A stretch of DNA of 64,000 nt from Petunia secreta (GCA_029990175.1 JARKIP010000028.1:9798501-9862500), one strand, 5' to 3'; positions 44,881 to 55,452 are shown, counted from the stretch's first letter. The notes: generated by a model not told the origin, from the sequence alone. Numbers and translations are program-made.

Positions 44881-47800
44881 AATCCGGGATTTGAATCAAG
44901 CAGCGGAACTTCAGACTACCAAATCCCGGAATTCATATCAAAATTGGATGCACGAGAAGAGTACGCGCCAACCATTGAAGCTCTGGAACCAGAAGAACTT
45001 TTCGACAACATGCCTGAAAGGAAGGTGTACTTGGGAGCAGAGCTGAACAAAGATTTACGGAAAGACATCTTGCATTTCCTCAAAGGACGGCACGCCACCT
45101 TTGCGTGGTCACATGAGGACATGACGGGGATCTCCCCGAAGATTATCTCTCACAAGTTGAATGTGGATCCATACTTCCGCCCGGTGAAGCAAAAGAAACG
45201 CCAGCAAGGAGCATTCAGGAACCAAATCATAAACGACGAAGTTGACCGCTTGCTCAAGATTGGCTCTGTCCGAGAAGTCAAATATCCCGATTGGTTGGCC
45301 AACGTGGTCGTAGTGGCGAAGAAGAACGGCAAGTGGAGGGTCTGCATTGACTTCACTGATCTGAACAAAGCCTGCCCGAAAGATTCTTATCCACTACCTC
45401 AAATTGACCAACTAATCGACGCAACGGCCGGGCATGAGGTGCTTACATTCCTTGACGCATACTCAGGCTACAACCAAATCCTGATGAATCCCGACGACCA
45501 GGAGAAGACCTCTTTCATTACTTGCCGAGGTACGTATTGCTACAAAGTAATGCCTTTTGGACTTAAAAATGCAGGTGCAACCTACCAACGGTTAGTCAAC
45601 CGGATGTTTCACGATCACATTGGCAAAACCATGGAGGTTTACATCGACGACATGCTGATCAAATCCAAGCGAGCAGAGGACCACTTAGCTCATTTGGAGG
45701 AAGCCTTTCGGATCCTTGATCAATACAACATGAAGCTCAACCCGGAGAAATGCGCGTTTGGAGTGGGTTCAGGGAAGTTCCTTGGTTTCATCGTCTCCCA
45801 ACGAGGGATCGAGGTAAACCCTGCCCAGATAAAAGCAATAGAAGCCATCCCCGACGTACTTCACAACAGAAAAGATGTGATGCGGCTAACCGGGAGAGTA
45901 GCGGCGCTGAGGAGATTCATCTCCCTCTCGTCTGATCGGTGCAAAAGCTTCTTCGACGTGCTGAAACAAAACAAAGAGTTTGAATGGACCCCCGAATGTC
46001 AGCAAGCACTTAAGGACTTGAAGCGGTACTTGTCGAGCCCGCCTTTACTTTCAACGCCACAACCAGGTGAACAACTATTACTCTACCTGGCCGTATCTGA
46101 GTCAGCGGTAAGTGCAGTCTTGGTGCGAGAAGACAAAGGTAAGCAACTACCAATTTATTACATCAGTAAATCTCTATTAGATGCTGAAACACGCTATCAA
46201 CCTTTGGAAAAACTGGCACTAGCATTGGTAATCGCTGCCCGCAAATTAAGACCTTATTTCCAAAGTCATTCAATAGCTGTAGTTACTACTTTCCCCCTAC
46301 GTAATATCTTGCACAAACCTGAATTTTCGGGCAGACTAGTAAAATGGGCAGTAGAATTAAGTGAATTTTACATATCTTATCAACCCCGAGTAGCAATAAA
46401 ATCTCAAGCTCTGGCAGATTTTATCGCAGATTTTAGCGCCACCATGTACCCTGATGCTCAGCGTGAGGCGGTTCTCTTCGCCGGATCCAAGCCGGGGACT
46501 TGGACCTTGCACACTGATGGATCCTCGAGCGTGAAAGGGTCGGGGCTGGGTTTAGTCCTCACCACTCCCTCGGGTGAAACCATCAGGCAGGCTATAAAAT
46601 GTCCTTTTGTTACTAACAATGAGGCCGAGTATGAGGCCGTAATTGCAGGATTGAAACTAGCTCAAGATTATGGGGCAGACAGGATTCACCTCAAAAGTGA
46701 TTCCGCCCTGGTCATCAACCAGATAAATGGAGGTTTCGTCGCAAGAGAATCTCGTATGCAGAGGTATCTTGCCCGAGTCACTGGTTTACTGGCACAATTC
46801 AGCAATTGGGAAGCTACGCAGATCCCGCGGGAGGAGAATCATGAAGCCGATGCCTTGGCCAATTTGGGTTCAGTCGCAGAAATTGGAGCAGCAGGTTCAA
46901 TGGCCGTAGCTCATCTCCTGTGCACAACGATCGATAAGGACGCGATGGAGGTCAACACGACCAGCCTAACTTGGGATTGGAGGAATGAGATAATCAACTA
47001 TATATTGCATGGAACCTTGCCATCAGACGTTAAGGCCGCTCGAAAATTGAGGATAAAGGCCGCCAGATATACAATTATAGATGGCACCCTCTATCGAAAG
47101 ACTTTTGCAGGTCCACTCGCTAAATGCCTAGGCCCCAGCCAAACGGAGTATGTGATGAGAGAAGTTCATGAGGGGTGCTGTGGAAATCATTTGGGAGGAA
47201 AGGCGCTTGCGCGGAAACTCATACGAGCAGGTTATTATTGGGACAAGATGGAGAAAGATACCAACGAGTTTGTCAAAAAATGCGATAAGTGCCAAAGGTT
47301 TGCGCATCTCCTCCATCAACCGGCGGAGCCCTTGCATTCGATCATTTCCCCGTGGCCGTTTATGAAGTGGGGGATGGACATCGTTGGACCACTGCCCACT
47401 GCGCCTAGGGGGGTGCGTTTCTTGTTAATAATTACTGATTATTTTACAAAGTGGGTTGAGGCCGCAGCATATTCGAAGATACGTCAAACGGAAGTAATTG
47501 ATTTCCTGTGGCGTTATGTCATTTGTCGGTTTGGAGCACCCAAAGAAATTGTTATGGACAACGGCCCCCAGTTCGTGGGTCAGAAAGTCACAAAGTTCCT
47601 TGAGGATCTGCATATTAAAAGGATTACTTCCTCCCCATATCACCCAGTGGCAAACGGGCAGGCGGAATCAACCAACAAAATAATAGTGGATTCACTCAAG
47701 AAGCGCCTCGAGCAGGCCAAAGGATGTTGGGTGGAAGAACTCCCCGGGGTTCTTTGGGCATATAGAACAACCACGAAAATGAGCACCGGGGAGACACCTT

Positions 47801-48213
47801 ACTCGTTAGTGTATGGTTCCGATGCATTAATCCCAGTCGAAATTGGCGAGCCAAGTCTAAGAAATGCCCATGCAACCGTAGAATCTAATTCAGTCAACCT
47901 CTCTGAGGAATTGGATTTTCTGGAAGAACGCAGGGAGTTAGCATTGATACGAGTAGTGGCTCAGAAAGAAAGGATAGAGCAATATTACAATCGGGGACTG
48001 AGGCTACGCAACTTCGAAGTCGGGGACTTTGTATTGCGTAGAGTCTCCCAGAGCACGCAAGAGGTGAACGCCGGCAAACTTGGTCCAAACTGGGAGGGTC
48101 CATACAAGGTGGTTGCATCAGCTGGTAAAGGTTCATACCGTTTGGCACGACCAGATGGATCGCTTCTACCCAGCAGTTGGAACGTGGCTCACTTGAAAAA
48201 GTACCACTTCTAA
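44878..48213 (+). CDS. Pol of the Tat element: RT, RNase H, archaeal-type RNase H, integrase
   Basis: A 1111-residue open frame. Reverse transcriptase occupies about residues 90-310, with FLDAYSGYNQI, VMPFGLKNAGATYQRL and the catalytic YIDDML at about 255. The first, gypsy-type RNase H is at about 385-500 (YYISKSLLDAETRYQPLEK). A second RNase H (TWTLHTDGSSSVKGSG, then NNEAEYEAVIAGL and KSDSALV) is at about 540-670. Integrase has an H-H-C-C zinc finger (near 765-800) and a core with D in MDIVGP, D in MDNGPQF and E in GQAESTNK; the last two are 35 residues apart. The C-terminus ends in a basic SH3-like segment without a chromodomain. Dual RNase H is the Tat signature. No internal stop is present. 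Confidence 0.93.
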   Translation: MNPGFESSSGTSDYQIPEFISKLDAREEYAPTIEALEPEELFDNMPERKVYLGAELNKDLRKDILHFLKGRHATFAWSHEDMTGISPKIISHKLNVDPYFRPVKQKKRQQGAFRNQIINDEVDRLLKIGSVREVKYPDWLANVVVVAKKNGKWRVCIDFTDLNKACPKDSYPLPQIDQLIDATAGHEVLTFLDAYSGYNQILMNPDDQEKTSFITCRGTYCYKVMPFGLKNAGATYQRLVNRMFHDHIGKTMEVYIDDMLIKSKRAEDHLAHLEEAFRILDQYNMKLNPEKCAFGVGSGKFLGFIVSQRGIEVNPAQIKAIEAIPDVLHNRKDVMRLTGRVAALRRFISLSSDRCKSFFDVLKQNKEFEWTPECQQALKDLKRYLSSPPLLSTPQPGEQLLLYLAVSESAVSAVLVREDKGKQLPIYYISKSLLDAETRYQPLEKLALALVIAARKLRPYFQSHSIAVVTTFPLRNILHKPEFSGRLVKWAVELSEFYISYQPRVAIKSQALADFIADFSATMYPDAQREAVLFAGSKPGTWTLHTDGSSSVKGSGLGLVLTTPSGETIRQAIKCPFVTNNEAEYEAVIAGLKLAQDYGADRIHLKSDSALVINQINGGFVARESRMQRYLARVTGLLAQFSNWEATQIPREENHEADALANLGSVAEIGAAGSMAVAHLLCTTIDKDAMEVNTTSLTWDWRNEIINYILHGTLPSDVKAARKLRIKAARYTIIDGTLYRKTFAGPLAKCLGPSQTEYVMREVHEGCCGNHLGGKALARKLIRAGYYWDKMEKDTNEFVKKCDKCQRFAHLLHQPAEPLHSIISPWPFMKWGMDIVGPLPTAPRGVRFLLIITDYFTKWVEAAAYSKIRQTEVIDFLWRYVICRFGAPKEIVMDNGPQFVGQKVTKFLEDLHIKRITSSPYHPVANGQAESTNKIIVDSLKKRLEQAKGCWVEELPGVLWAYRTTTKMSTGETPYSLVYGSDALIPVEIGEPSLRNAHATVESNSVNLSEELDFLEERRELALIRVVAQKERIEQYYNRGLRLRNFEVGDFVLRRVSQSTQEVNAGKLGPNWEGPYKVVASAGKGSYRLARPDGSLLPSSWNVAHLKKYHF

Positions 48214-48334
48214 GTGGTACAGGGGTTAGTGTTTCTATCCATTTTTACATTGCTTACATGCCTTCGTTTTCTTTTTAAGTTGCTCTGTTTTCCTATCTTT
48301 GTCTAAATGGTACTAACGGTCTTCGAAAGGCCAG

Positions 48335-48408
48335 ATCCGTTTAGCTCAACTGGTAGAGCTCGAAGTCTTCGTGCTTCGCGGCTGTGGGTTCAAATCCCGC
48401 AACGGACA
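48335..48408 (+). ncRNA. tRNA-like cloverleaf in the Tat 3' region
   Basis: The sequence folds as a tRNA. Acceptor ATCCGTT/AACGGAC pairs except the first A:C. The D arm is GCTC-8-GAGC, the anticodon stem CGAAG/CTTCG has an 8-base loop (one too long), the variable loop is five bases, and the T arm is GTGGG-TTCAAAT-CCCGC. Pol III A box (TAGCTCAACTGG) and B box (GGTTCAAATCC) are intact. If the extra loop base is discounted the anticodon reads TCG (arginine), the same tRNA type that fits the primer site. It lies 122 bases after the pol stop. It may be a captured tRNA gene, a SINE head or an internal Pol III promoter; a functional tRNA is unlikely. Confidence 0.6.
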
Positions 48409-48413
48409 CACTC

Positions 48414-49231
48414 CTCTTTTGGTTATATGTATTCTCAGACTCAGCGCTTTACCCATTGTCTTTTCATGTCTGAAATTACGAAATTTCAACATAAAAACAG
48501 GGGGGTGGCGAGGGCCCCAGTAGGCCAAAATCCCGGCTAACACAGGTGATCTTCGAGCAGAGCAAGGTCATTCGTTGAAAGCACGGCTAAGCAAAATCAA
48601 GTAAGTTCAATAGAACTATTTTACTTGGGCTATATTGTCTTCTACATCTTTGCGGCCAACACCCGCCTAAGTCCAACAACTTTACGACCAGAGAATCTTG
48701 TATTTTGACTTACGACCAAAACAATCCTACATTCTGGTCATTGGGTTGCTTGCCCTTTTTCAATAGAAATAACAGGGAAGTCTCAACCAAACCAAATCAA
48801 ATTTTTTCCCATTTCCCTGCGAAAACTTTCAACTGTCAAATATGATAAGCAAAGTTTATCGCAAAACCGTCTTACACGGTCAAATTTCAGTCAGCCTGAA
48901 CGACCCGATTTCGTTCAGCCCAGAAGGGCCTGGCTTCAGTCATCCTAACTAAGGATAACTTAACCTGGTTACGATCAGATTTTATTTCAGTTATCCTAAC
49001 TAAGGATAACTTAACCTGGCCACGATCAGATTTTATTTCAAAACATCTGCGCAGATTAAACCAAAAAGGGAACTCAGATACTAAGGTTTGAAACATAACC
49101 TTGACCTCTGAAAACTCCACTAAGCAACAATCAACATTCCTATGAATAAGACTTGAAAGACTAAAAATGGTCGTCAAGCCTCGACCAGTCAGACAAAAGA
49201 AGGAAATAGCCGAAAACATACATTCATAAAG
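48414..49231. other. Non-coding 3' region of the Tat element, with a two-copy 54-bp repeat
   Basis: No sense ORF after pol. A unit of about 54 bases (ttatcctaactaaggataac, then ttaacctgg..acgatcagattttatttca) is repeated at about 48930-49035 and includes the palindrome-like ccttagttagg context. This is probably the 3' UTR of the sense RNA and of the antisense gene. Confidence 0.6.
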
Positions 49232-49289
49232 TTAACAAATATTCAAAGTTAACAACATCCAACAAATTAACAGAGGGACGAGACAAATA

Positions 49290-50711
49290 TCAATCGTCAT
49301 GTTGACCAGGATCCCGACCTGATGCACTAGCTCCATCAGTCGGATCCCCGCCCAAGTCTTCATCTTCTTCATCTTCGTTGTCCTCGCTACCCTCATCGTC
49401 CCCTTCGACTCCATCGTCATCAGCTCCCACTTCCATGCCCAGGACTTGGGAGTTTCGGCAGCACCTACGGTGGCCTCAACTGTCTTCTCAGAAGACTGAG
49501 GGGTCTTGCGAGCTGTCCTTTTCTTCTTCCTAGGCTTACTCTTTTCAGAGTCTGTTTGTTTTCTCTTCAGGCTCGCAAGAACCTCCTCGCCACCCTCTCT
49601 AGCTTTAATAGCCGCAGCAGTTTGAAGGATAGCATCCGCCTCCTCGTTGACCTCGGCCACGGGATCGACAACCACCTCCTCGGGAGGAGGGGCAGGAAAG
49701 TAACTACCGCCAGTACCCAGACCTGAAAGTAGAAGCGTATTTATGTCATAATAAGTTCTGCATAAGTCAAGAGAAAGATGCAAGTAGGGATCCTACCATG
49801 GGTGCTGGGGTTAGACAAATGCTTCAAGGAAGCATAGTGAGGCCATTGCCTCTGCTCGTGGGTGAACTCCGTCAAAATTGGTTCAACCCAGGCAGACAAC
49901 TCCTCCTCAGTAATCAGGCCATCATAAGGAATCTTGTCAGCTAACCAACAAAGAATAGAAATTAGAAACTGCAGAATACATAATTCAAAGAATATTCAAC
50001 ACAAATACTCGGGGACTTACGAGTCTTGTTCCAGGCCTCGCGGAGGTTAGTTTTGTCGCCGCGTGTGAGGAGTCTGGACTGCACGTAAACGTACCGGTGC
50101 ATCCAACCCCTATCCCCTGAGTCCTCAGACTTGCTCACTAGAGCCTTTCTCCCCCTCATGCGGGCATTTATATACCCATCCCTGGCAACCTGAAGACTGT
50201 ACAGAGCAATGAAATGTTTAAACTCAAAATCCTGCTCGGTCTCATCGGCGAACCATTGCAGCAGGGTGACGATCCTATAAACGCTAGGACACAACTGCCC
50301 CGGGCAGATCAAATAGTATTTACAGATATCTTCTATGACAGGGTGCAGCGGGAACGTATAGCCTATCGTGAATGGGTATGTAGATATAGCCGTCCACCCA
50401 GGCCTCACTGAAGTAATATTTTCCGTTGGGAGGGGGCAAGAAATCATAAGGTCATCGTCCCACCCGCAATCTGTCCTAACCCTAGGCAGAAGGTCAGGAG
50501 TGATTGAACTCTTGAAACGACTTGAAGGCCATGACCTTATGTTACCGTAATGACTAAACGAGCTGACTGAACAGTCGTTCTCAAGATTTCCCCAAATTTT
50601 TGGAATCACGTCGGCGACTGAAGTTGGAGAACTCGTAGGTTGTCCAGCCGCTGCCGAAGAAGAACTAGCTGCAGCATCCATATTCAGAACCCTCTTAGCT
50701 TTTGGAGACAT
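49290..50711 (-). CDS. Antisense three-exon gene inside the Tat element (aORF)
   Basis: Exon 1 is 50021-50711 (ATG at 50711), exon 2 is 49797-49940, and exon 3 starts at 49722. Donors GTAAGT and GTAGGA and AG acceptors keep the frame. Exon 1 starts with a basic, Ser-rich N-terminus, then a domain with FPLHPVIEDICKYYLICPGQ, resembling the family called putative gypsy-type transposon. Exon 3 has a basic patch (KPRKKKRTARK), a likely nuclear signal. As written, exon 3 runs to a stop at 49232. After about 49450 another frame gives a far more natural acidic tail (GADDDGVEGDDEGSEDNEDE) ending at 49290, so a one-base shift probably broke this copy. Antisense extra ORFs are known in Tat elements; function is unknown. 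Confidence 0.65.
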
Positions 50712-51277
50712 TTTTAAAGTGAATTTGTCACGTTTTGAGTTTTTGCTGGAAAATGGTTTAAAGCTCTGAAGGATAGTATGAAATTTGAAGCAAAGTAAAA
50801 GACTTTCAGCTGGGAAAAATTATATTTATAGGGTTCGCAAAACCTACACGTGGCGAACATCCGCGCAAAAGATGAATCGATCTAGCCGTTGAAGAAAATA
50901 ATGAAATAAAAGTCGGAATGACGGTTTTTTCATCTTGGGACGTGCAAGACGTGAGTAGGCGCAGTTCAATCATCACGCCTGCAGTCTCGGAACACGCAAC
51001 AGTCACTTCTTCAGGGAAAAGTGGAGCGGAATGGACAGCTTGCACGTCTTGTCTCTAACAGAGCATTTAATGCGTACACTAAAAGGACGCCAATCAGTCA
51101 AAACTTTTGAGGAAATATTTAATACTTGTACTAAAGGGATAACGATCAGTCCAACGAGCAGAACCCTGTAGAAACTCGCGCTTACTATGGAAGGAGAGAT
51201 CAAAAAGTTCATTCCCACTCGTAGTTGGTTCTCCACTCCTCGACCAGATCCTCTGCCCGAGAAGTGCGGGGACTATC
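50712..51277. other. Promoter region of the antisense gene / sense 3' UTR
   Basis: No ORF supported. A likely TATA box for the antisense gene is TATAAATATAATT on the minus strand (about 50818-50830). The last bases before the LTR (gaagtgcggggactatc, 51261-51277) are the probable polypurine tract of the element. Confidence 0.5.
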
Positions 51278-51939
51278 TGTATTGGGTGAAATCCATCGTC
51301 ACCAAAGTTGATGACTTGGCATCCACATAGGACGGCACACAAACGACACGTGGCTGCGAATGGATATGAAGGCAGTGGATAAGATCGAAGATAAACAGTT
51401 ACAACGGACAGATGAACAGTCACTACGGCCAGAAAAGTCGCAGCCCATCAATCAAGACAATTCAAAGTAGGAACCTTATCCACAAGCAACGCAACTGCTC
51501 GTCTAAGGAGTTACAACTGCTTGCGAACGGGCACATAAGCTGCCTATATATTGTAATTTAAGTCACAAGCATACAATCTAATGCTTCTCTGAAATCTACA
51601 CTTGTATTCAAAATATTTACTAGCATTCAATACTTTATCTCCAGCGAACATTTATTACTATTGCTGATCGAAAGATCTTCTCTACTGTTTCATTAACTGA
51701 ATCTCAAAAAGAGTACGAGGAAAGGAATTTAATCAAGTCTGAACGGCCTGAGCACGGTTCCTTTTTCGTTTGATTATTTATTTATTATATCGCATTAATT
51801 GCCTCTTTATTCTTCCGCATTTATTACTGGCATTTATATTTACTTCATTAAGAGCATTTTAATCTCGATTATTGACCGTGACCCCGCTCTACAAATTTAA
51901 TTGTAAATTAACTTGATAAAACGAAACTACGGTTAAACA
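51278..51939 (+). repeat. 3' LTR of the Tat element
   Basis: 662 bp, the partner of 41840-42501. Confidence 0.92.
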
Positions 51940-52319
51940 ATTAGTACTACGGGTTACGGCGCAAGCGAGAAATCAACCGTGGCATGATTATATTCTTGCT
52001 TTGCTGAGTTTCAAGAAACCATTGGTTTCCAATAGGAGGAAAAGAAAATGTAAAAGTTTGTTGAACCATGTAACACTTCACTTACTTGAGGTGAGATCAG
52101 CAACACAAAGATCCTGGAGCATATCTGGATCTCCAGCTAAAGCATTGTCAGAGTTGATGGCTAATAATGCCATAGTTACCATAAGTAACTTAGCAAGCTT
52201 CTAAAGGCAACCATTTTGGATTGGAAAAGCAAGTAAATTGGGAGAAAAGGGACACAAGGGGAGAAAATTCAATATGTTTTGTATTTTCGTATGGATAATG
52301 CAGAGAGAAACCAGACTTT

Positions 52320-52329
52320 CTATTTATAG
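52320..52329 (-). promoter_or_regulatory. TATA box relic of GLP-psi1
   Basis: CTATAAATAG on the minus strand, about 105 bases above the pseudogene ATG; the same placement logic as the intact GLPs. Confidence 0.55.
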
Positions 52330-52576
52330 TGAAGACATGAGAAAAGGTACTCGGGATTGCAATTGACAAACATGGCACATTTTGTGTGTAAAAGCACGAA
52401 ACATGTATATTGCCTTTGTTAATTGTTTGACAATCATCAAGTAGGCATATATGATATATCATCTCAGTTGATGTTTATGAGGAATTCAAACTGGAATTAT
52501 TCTGAATCTTGACTAGTTATCCAGTTGTGTTGTAGTAGTTTCTTTAAGGAATAAATCAATTTTCTTAATCCAAATA

Positions 52577-52866
52577 CACTACAAAAAAAACGTTTTAGCC
52601 AAGGCCATATCGTGGCTAATGGACTGAAAACCGTAGCAAACACAATGTACCCAAGGTTAGCCACGGGCAAACCATGCCCAAACGGGGCGTTGCAATTCGA
52701 TTAGCCACGTTTATTTTGTCCGTGGTTACATTCAGTTAGCTACTGTTTGTATCCCTATCAGCCACGATCTGTTGCAGCTAATTAATTACAGTTTATGAAT
52801 AAGAAATTATATTCGAATTTTGAATTTGCCACACGAAAGCTGTGGCTAAATGAGGCGTTGTAAAAT
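52577..52866 (+). mobile_element. CACTA-type 5' end fragment
   Basis: Starts CACTACAAAAAAAACG, a classic CACTA terminus. The next 280 bases repeat the motif ttagccacg and its complement cgtggctaa about eight times with variation, like CACTA subterminal repeats. It then runs into the GLP-flank sequence (gctttagacacaag) with no 3' terminus, so it is truncated. It is a different family from the element at 54499. Confidence 0.55.
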
Positions 52867-54011
52867 CTATAATGCTTTAGACACAAGTGAATTCAAAGCA
52901 GGCAATTTGTTCAGTTAGTTTAATGCACTAACTACTTAGTTGCGTAATATTATTCATTGTTCCTCTCAAAACCCCTTTTGAAGATACGAATCACATCTCG
53001 ACGAGTGACATTGTGGTGTTCAAATTTTTATGAGGTACTTTCATAGACTAGTGGAGGAAAAAAGTTTACCTATTGGCGTAATTTAACATGTTATAACATC
53101 TTGTTTATTTTATTGTCCAAGTAATCCATTTTCACTTAATATACACAATTAATTATAATTATAGTATAAAAATTCTTTTACACTTAGCTTGCACAAAATT
53201 TTTAGAAGCATTAAAGATTTAGAAAGAGATTACATATATTCACTACTAAAAAAAGCTGAATCTGCAAGTCCTCTAGGAAAAGCAAACACTTCTCCTTTTA
53301 CAATATGTTTGGAGACCAGCACATTGGATGTTGTAATAAAGCCAACATCTAATTCACCCTCTAAAACAAAGATCATTTCAGTGGCACGAGGATGAGTGTG
53401 AGGTGGATTAATGCCACCAGGAGCATAGTCTATACGAGAAAGTGAGACACCAAGTGTGTTAAGACCAGGGACTTTCATAACGTTGGCACCAGTGACTACT
53501 GAACCATATGTGTTGTTGGTTGCTCCTGGCTTGGCTATGACCATTGATGAGAAATCTACTTCTGAAAAGTTCTTCTTGCAAGGAAATCCATTTACCATGA
53601 AACCTATTTTATGTACACAGGAAAAATTGCATAAGCAGCATGTTTTCTTGGATAAAAAGGATAGTAATAAATAAACCATCATGTGACTGTTTTTATAGAT
53701 TAATCTAACTATATACATTAATTCCCCTGAAAAAAGGCTAATTTTTTTCTCCAACTGAAACGAACATAAATGGTACTTCATCCGGTCTTATTTGTTTCAC
53801 TATAGCAAAATATAATTTTGGTCCAAAATATTTTTGTCACTGTAGAAAGATAAGAAGTCATTGATTACTTTTTTCCGATTCAATTTTACTACTCCAAGAA
53901 AGCAAAACATCGCTCATTACTCATTTAGAGAAGAGATAAGAATAATTTAGTCAAATGTCTTGTATTATTAATGCTGTAAAAAAACGATTTTCTTAGTGCC
54001 TGTACGATTTT
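52754..54011. repeat. 1258-bp direct tandem duplication, first copy
   Basis: Bases 52754-53265 recur at 54012-54523 with an offset of 1258: flank, 25 bases of CACTA start, everything in register. The rest of this unit (53266-54004) recurs at 58089-58812. The unit is therefore a shortened copy of flank + CACTA + GLP-3, missing the CACTA body and the 3' part of the gene. Confidence 0.85.
53266..54004 (-). pseudogene. Germin-like pseudogene GLP-psi2 (truncated copy of GLP-3)
   Basis: Exon 2 remnant is 53266-53603, followed by a piece of intron to 54004; exon 1 and the promoter are absent. It encodes from the intron border (FMVNGFPCKK) through cupin box 1 with both histidines to FPRGL, where it joins CACTA sequence at 53265. 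H156 and the C-terminal 66 residues are lost. The sequence is almost identical to GLP-3, including the F-M-V variant and the longer intron, so it arose by recent duplication of that gene. Confidence 0.88.
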
Positions 54012-54533
54012 CCTATCAGCCACGATCTGTTGCAGCTAATTAATTACAGTTTATGAATAAGAAATTATATTCGAATTTTGAATTTGCCACACGAAAGCTG
54101 TGGCTAAATGAGGCGTTGTAAAATCTATAATGCTTTAGACACAAGTGAATTCAAAGCAGGCAATTTATTCAGTTAGTTTAATGCACTAACTACTTAGTTG
54201 CGTAATATTATTCATTGTTCCTCTCAAAACCCCTTTTGAAGATACGAATCACATCTCGACGAGTGACATTGTGGTGTTCAAATTTTTATGAGGTACTTTC
54301 ATAGACTAGTGGAGGAAAAAAGTTTACCTATTGGCGTAATTTAACATGTTATAACATCTTGTTTATTTTATTGTCCAAGTAATCCATTTTCACTTAATAT
54401 ACACAATTAATTATAATTATAGTATAAAAATTCTTTTACACTTAGCTTGCACAAAATTTTTAGAAGCATTAAAGATTTAGAAAGAGATTACATATATTCA
54501 CTACTAAAAAAAGCTGAATCTGCGACTACCATC

Positions 54534-54685
54534 ATGCGACCGATTTTCGGTCTCCACAGTTGTGCGACCGATTTTCGGTCGCACATTCAACGAAAAAAGG
54601 TGGCGACCGAAAATCGGTCGCACATCTGTCACAGAAATATTAGTCACAGCTATGCGACCGACAATCGGTCGCATGTCGGTCGCAC
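54534..54685 (+). repeat. 5' subterminal palindromic repeats of the CACTA element
   Basis: Four copies, some imperfect, of a 21-base palindrome with arms tgcgaccga and tcggtcgca around ttt or aaa. They start near 54535, 54563, 54603 and 54653, with an extra half-site at 54675. In En/Spm such subterminal motifs bind TNPA. Confidence 0.85.
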
Positions 54686-55452
54686 AACTGTAACTAAAAA
54701 CGGGGCAGAAACCTTTTCTTCCCCATTTCAAAAATCCCAAAACCCCCCAAATCCCTAAAAACCGAACCCCCCCCCCCCACCCCATAATAAAAAACCCACC
54801 ATTATAAACCCCATATAACTTTAAATTACTACTCCATTACATCCTACATAACATTTAACACAATCTCAACCTACAAATCCAAGGTAAATTTCATTTTTTA
54901 GTAATTTGTGTTATTTTTTTAAAAACTCATATAATGACTTTTTAATTCACTTTTTTTTGTAGTTATTGGGTGGATAGCACATTGGTAACTCATACTTTCT
55001 TGATTGGATCCAATACAAAGTAGAGGTAATTTTTTTTTTTATTTGGTTTAATAATCCGAATTTAATTATATATATATTTATAAATAATGGAGAGCCTATA
55101 TATATTGTTTACATGTTAGTTGTTAGTTATAATTACTTTATTCTATATAATGTGATGTATAATATGTTGGAAATTGTTTGGTAGAGTTGTTTGCAATGTG
55201 TTGATGTCTTGTCATGGGTTGTGGCAATTGGAATACATGTTAGTTGTTAGTTATAATTACTTTATTCTATATTATATATGTTTTGATTGTTCATGTTTGC
55301 AACATCTTGTGACTAAACCGGATAAATTGTATGCGTTTTGTATTGCATTCAACTTACTAGATAATATGGAATTCAAACGGATCAATGGATATTCAAAAAA
55401 AGGCTAGGATTATTAAAAATTGGTACCAACTCATTTGAATGTTTCAACAGGT

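Larger units (their letters stand above)
41840..51939 (+). mobile_element. Complete Ty3/gypsy Tat-lineage retrotransposon, 10.1 kb, young
   Basis: Two 662-bp LTRs (41840-42501 and 51278-51939), each TG...CA, differ at only about three positions by eye. A perfect 5-base TSD, attag, lies at 41835-41839 and 51940-51944. Sense ORFs are gag-protease and pol, both open and in one frame. Pol has two RNase H domains before integrase, a mark of the Tat lineage. Downstream lie a tRNA-like sequence, a short tandem repeat and a spliced antisense gene. It sits in the intron of GLP-psi1. By structure this copy could still be competent. Confidence 0.93.
41153..52214 (-). pseudogene. Germin-like pseudogene GLP-psi1, split by two retrotransposons
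   Basis: Exon 1 is 52086-52214 and the remaining part of exon 2 is 41153-41396. Exon 1 has the GLP signal peptide, but the first ATG (52214) runs into a stop after 12 codons; a one-base shift restores MVTMALLAINSDNALAGDPD and CVADLTS. Exon 2 keeps C50-type cysteine, a diverged body (NGFTAADFSSMAISRPGA) and cupin box 1 as far as HTHPRAVELMF, where a copia LTR cuts in. Box 2 with the last histidine is gone. The intron contains a complete 10.1-kb Tat element. Divergence from the other GLPs is much higher, so this is an older paralogue. It cannot make a germin. Confidence 0.88.

Noticed and set aside
44916..48148. Minus-strand and other-frame ORFs across pol
   Set aside because: Shadows of the intact plus-strand pol frame.
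48335..48408. Functional tRNA gene
   Set aside because: The anticodon loop is one base too long and the acceptor has a mismatch; kept as a tRNA-like element instead.
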